NCBI GenBank assembly: GCA_031290815.1
Contig: JAISLO010000204.1
Span: 1 to 6,563, forward strand
Source: Synergistaceae bacterium
GTDB taxonomy: Bacteria; Synergistota; Synergistia; Synergistales; Synergistaceae
Reading direction: 5' to 3'
Length of the DNA: 6,563 nucleotides
A program made the translations under genes and the position numbers. Below the pieces are notes generated by a model, which was given only the letters and a program-made list of their open reading frames with translations, was not told where the DNA came from and searched no databases. Positions 5,777 to 6,563 of the stretch are shown in pieces (position 1 is the first letter of the stretch; the number at the start of each line of letters is the position of its first letter).

Positions 5777-6563
5777 TCAATCCAGCGTCATCACCCTGTC
5801 GCTCATCCCCTCGATCTCTCCCATGTCCGCAGAGATCAGCACTATTCCCTTTCCGCTCTCGGCCAGGGCGTTTATGAACTCATACACCTCCAGTCTTCCC
5901 TCCGCGTCGAGCCCAAACGCCGGCTCGTCGAAGACGATCACTTCGACGCTCGATAGAAAACGCTTCATCATGACCGCAATGGGCACATCCTCCGCGCAGG
6001 GAGCCAGCGCCGGGATGTCCTGTCCGGCGGCATCGGGATAAATCCCGCGGATGTGAACGGCGTCCGCCGTCTCTTTGCGGCGCGCGCCGGCGAGATTTGT
6101 AATGTAGTCCTTCTCCGTTCGTATGAACGCCGCTCTTTTTCCGACCGAGAAGAACAGCACAGTGTTCTGGCGGCTTTGTTCCACAGCCTTCGGACAAACG
6201 CGAAATCTTACGGAGTCATCCCTCGGCGTCATGTTTATATTGAAACCCAGCAGTTTCATCTTTTTGGACCCACATGGATCAGAACCATAGATGCCGCGGA
6301 TCAGCCCAGCCCGTCTTGCTCGGCCGCGGACTGCGATCCCCATGATCTCCCCCCCCTCGTAGCCCCAGTTCGCCAGCGTCCTTCCCGCCCATTCGAAGCG
6401 CTTCACCGGACGCCCTCGCGGCGCGTCTGGGGTATTTGTTCGGGAACTCGCGCCCCATCATCAGCCGGACTATTTCGTCCCAGTCAGCCTCTTTCGCCTC
6501 GATGGCCGCGATCTTCCGGCCCTCCCGCAGTATGGCAACGCGGTCTCCGATCTTCAATATCTC
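5777..6563 (-). pseudogene. Decayed sugar ABC transporter ATPase (RbsA/MglA-like), 5' end outside window
   Basis: An intact homologue would be the two-domain ATPase that powers import of a simple sugar such as ribose or galactose. From the right edge, one frame reads ILKIGDRVAILREGRKI then RLMMGREFPNKYP, the end of nucleotide-binding domain 1. The match then moves to another frame between about 6430 and 6340: NWGYEGGEIMGIA and IRGIYGSD open domain 2. The intervening Walker A (normally GxxGxGK/RT) reads VRGRARRAG, while a KT pair survives in a different frame. The signature loop, normally LSGGNQQK, reads ALAPCAEDV in the main frame, whereas LRGGC appears in another frame at 5999-5985. VIVFDEPAFGLD (Walker B) and the ending ISADMGEIEGMSDRV are well kept. 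A TGA at 5779-5777 cuts the protein roughly 30 residues short. Several disruptions in one gene, with intact neighbours, indicate decay rather than one sequencing error. No permease or binding-protein gene follows. Confidence 0.82.
6349..6356 (-). repeat. G8 homopolymer on the coding strand of the ABC remnant
   Basis: Eight consecutive C on the plus strand (G8 on the coding strand) lie in the region where similarity to sugar ABC ATPases moves from one frame to another. Such runs are prone to slippage during replication and to miscounting in some sequencing methods. Confidence 0.8.

Noticed and set aside
5207..5956. A 249-codon plus-strand frame across the MATE 3' end
   Set aside because: It is out of frame with the clear MATE protein and antisense to the ABC remnant. 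Its arginine-rich translation has no recognisable domain.
1..6563. CRISPR array, tRNA, insertion sequence or phage genes
   Set aside because: No regularly spaced repeats, cloverleaf-like elements, terminal inverted repeats or transposase/integrase motifs were seen on either strand.

Overview
The window is a GC-rich bacterial chromosomal segment with six protein-coding loci: four complete recognisable genes, one complete unrecognised small gene and one decayed gene that runs off the right edge. Shine-Dalgarno sites are strong and several genes appear to start with TTG or GTG. Ile-ATA and Arg-AGG codons are frequent. A YitT-family gene beside a MurJ-like gene, together with this codon style, would fit an anaerobic diderm such as a member of the Synergistota. 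That placement is inference only, because no rRNA or taxonomic marker is present.

Layout from left to right: (1) a plus-strand two-gene operon (64-2563) encodes a YitT-family membrane protein and, 4 nt later, a MurJ/MviN-superfamily flippase-like protein. (2) A perfect 10-bp hairpin (2605-2629) separates this operon from two minus-strand genes. These are an unrecognised 128-residue acidic protein (2661-3047) and a two-lobed GNAT acetyltransferase (3168-3998). (3) A divergent intergenic region of about 310 bp (3999-4310) holds candidate promoters for both flanking genes and two short dyads. (4) A plus-strand MATE-family exporter follows (4311-5708). (5) The right end (5777-6563, minus) is the remnant of an RbsA/MglA-type sugar ABC transporter ATPase. 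Its reading frame switches, its second Walker A is scrambled, its signature loop is displaced and its C-terminus is lost.

Functionally this is a membrane-transport-rich neighbourhood: two unrelated transcription units carry MOP-superfamily flippase/exporter folds (MurJ-like and MATE), beside a sugar importer that appears to be decaying. I found no CRISPR array, tRNA, rRNA, transposase or phage gene, and no convincing undescribed multi-gene system. The points most worth a second look are the MurJ-like protein lacking arginines that are essential in E. coli MurJ, the mosaic-frame ABC pseudogene with a G8 tract, and the unrecognised acidic small protein.
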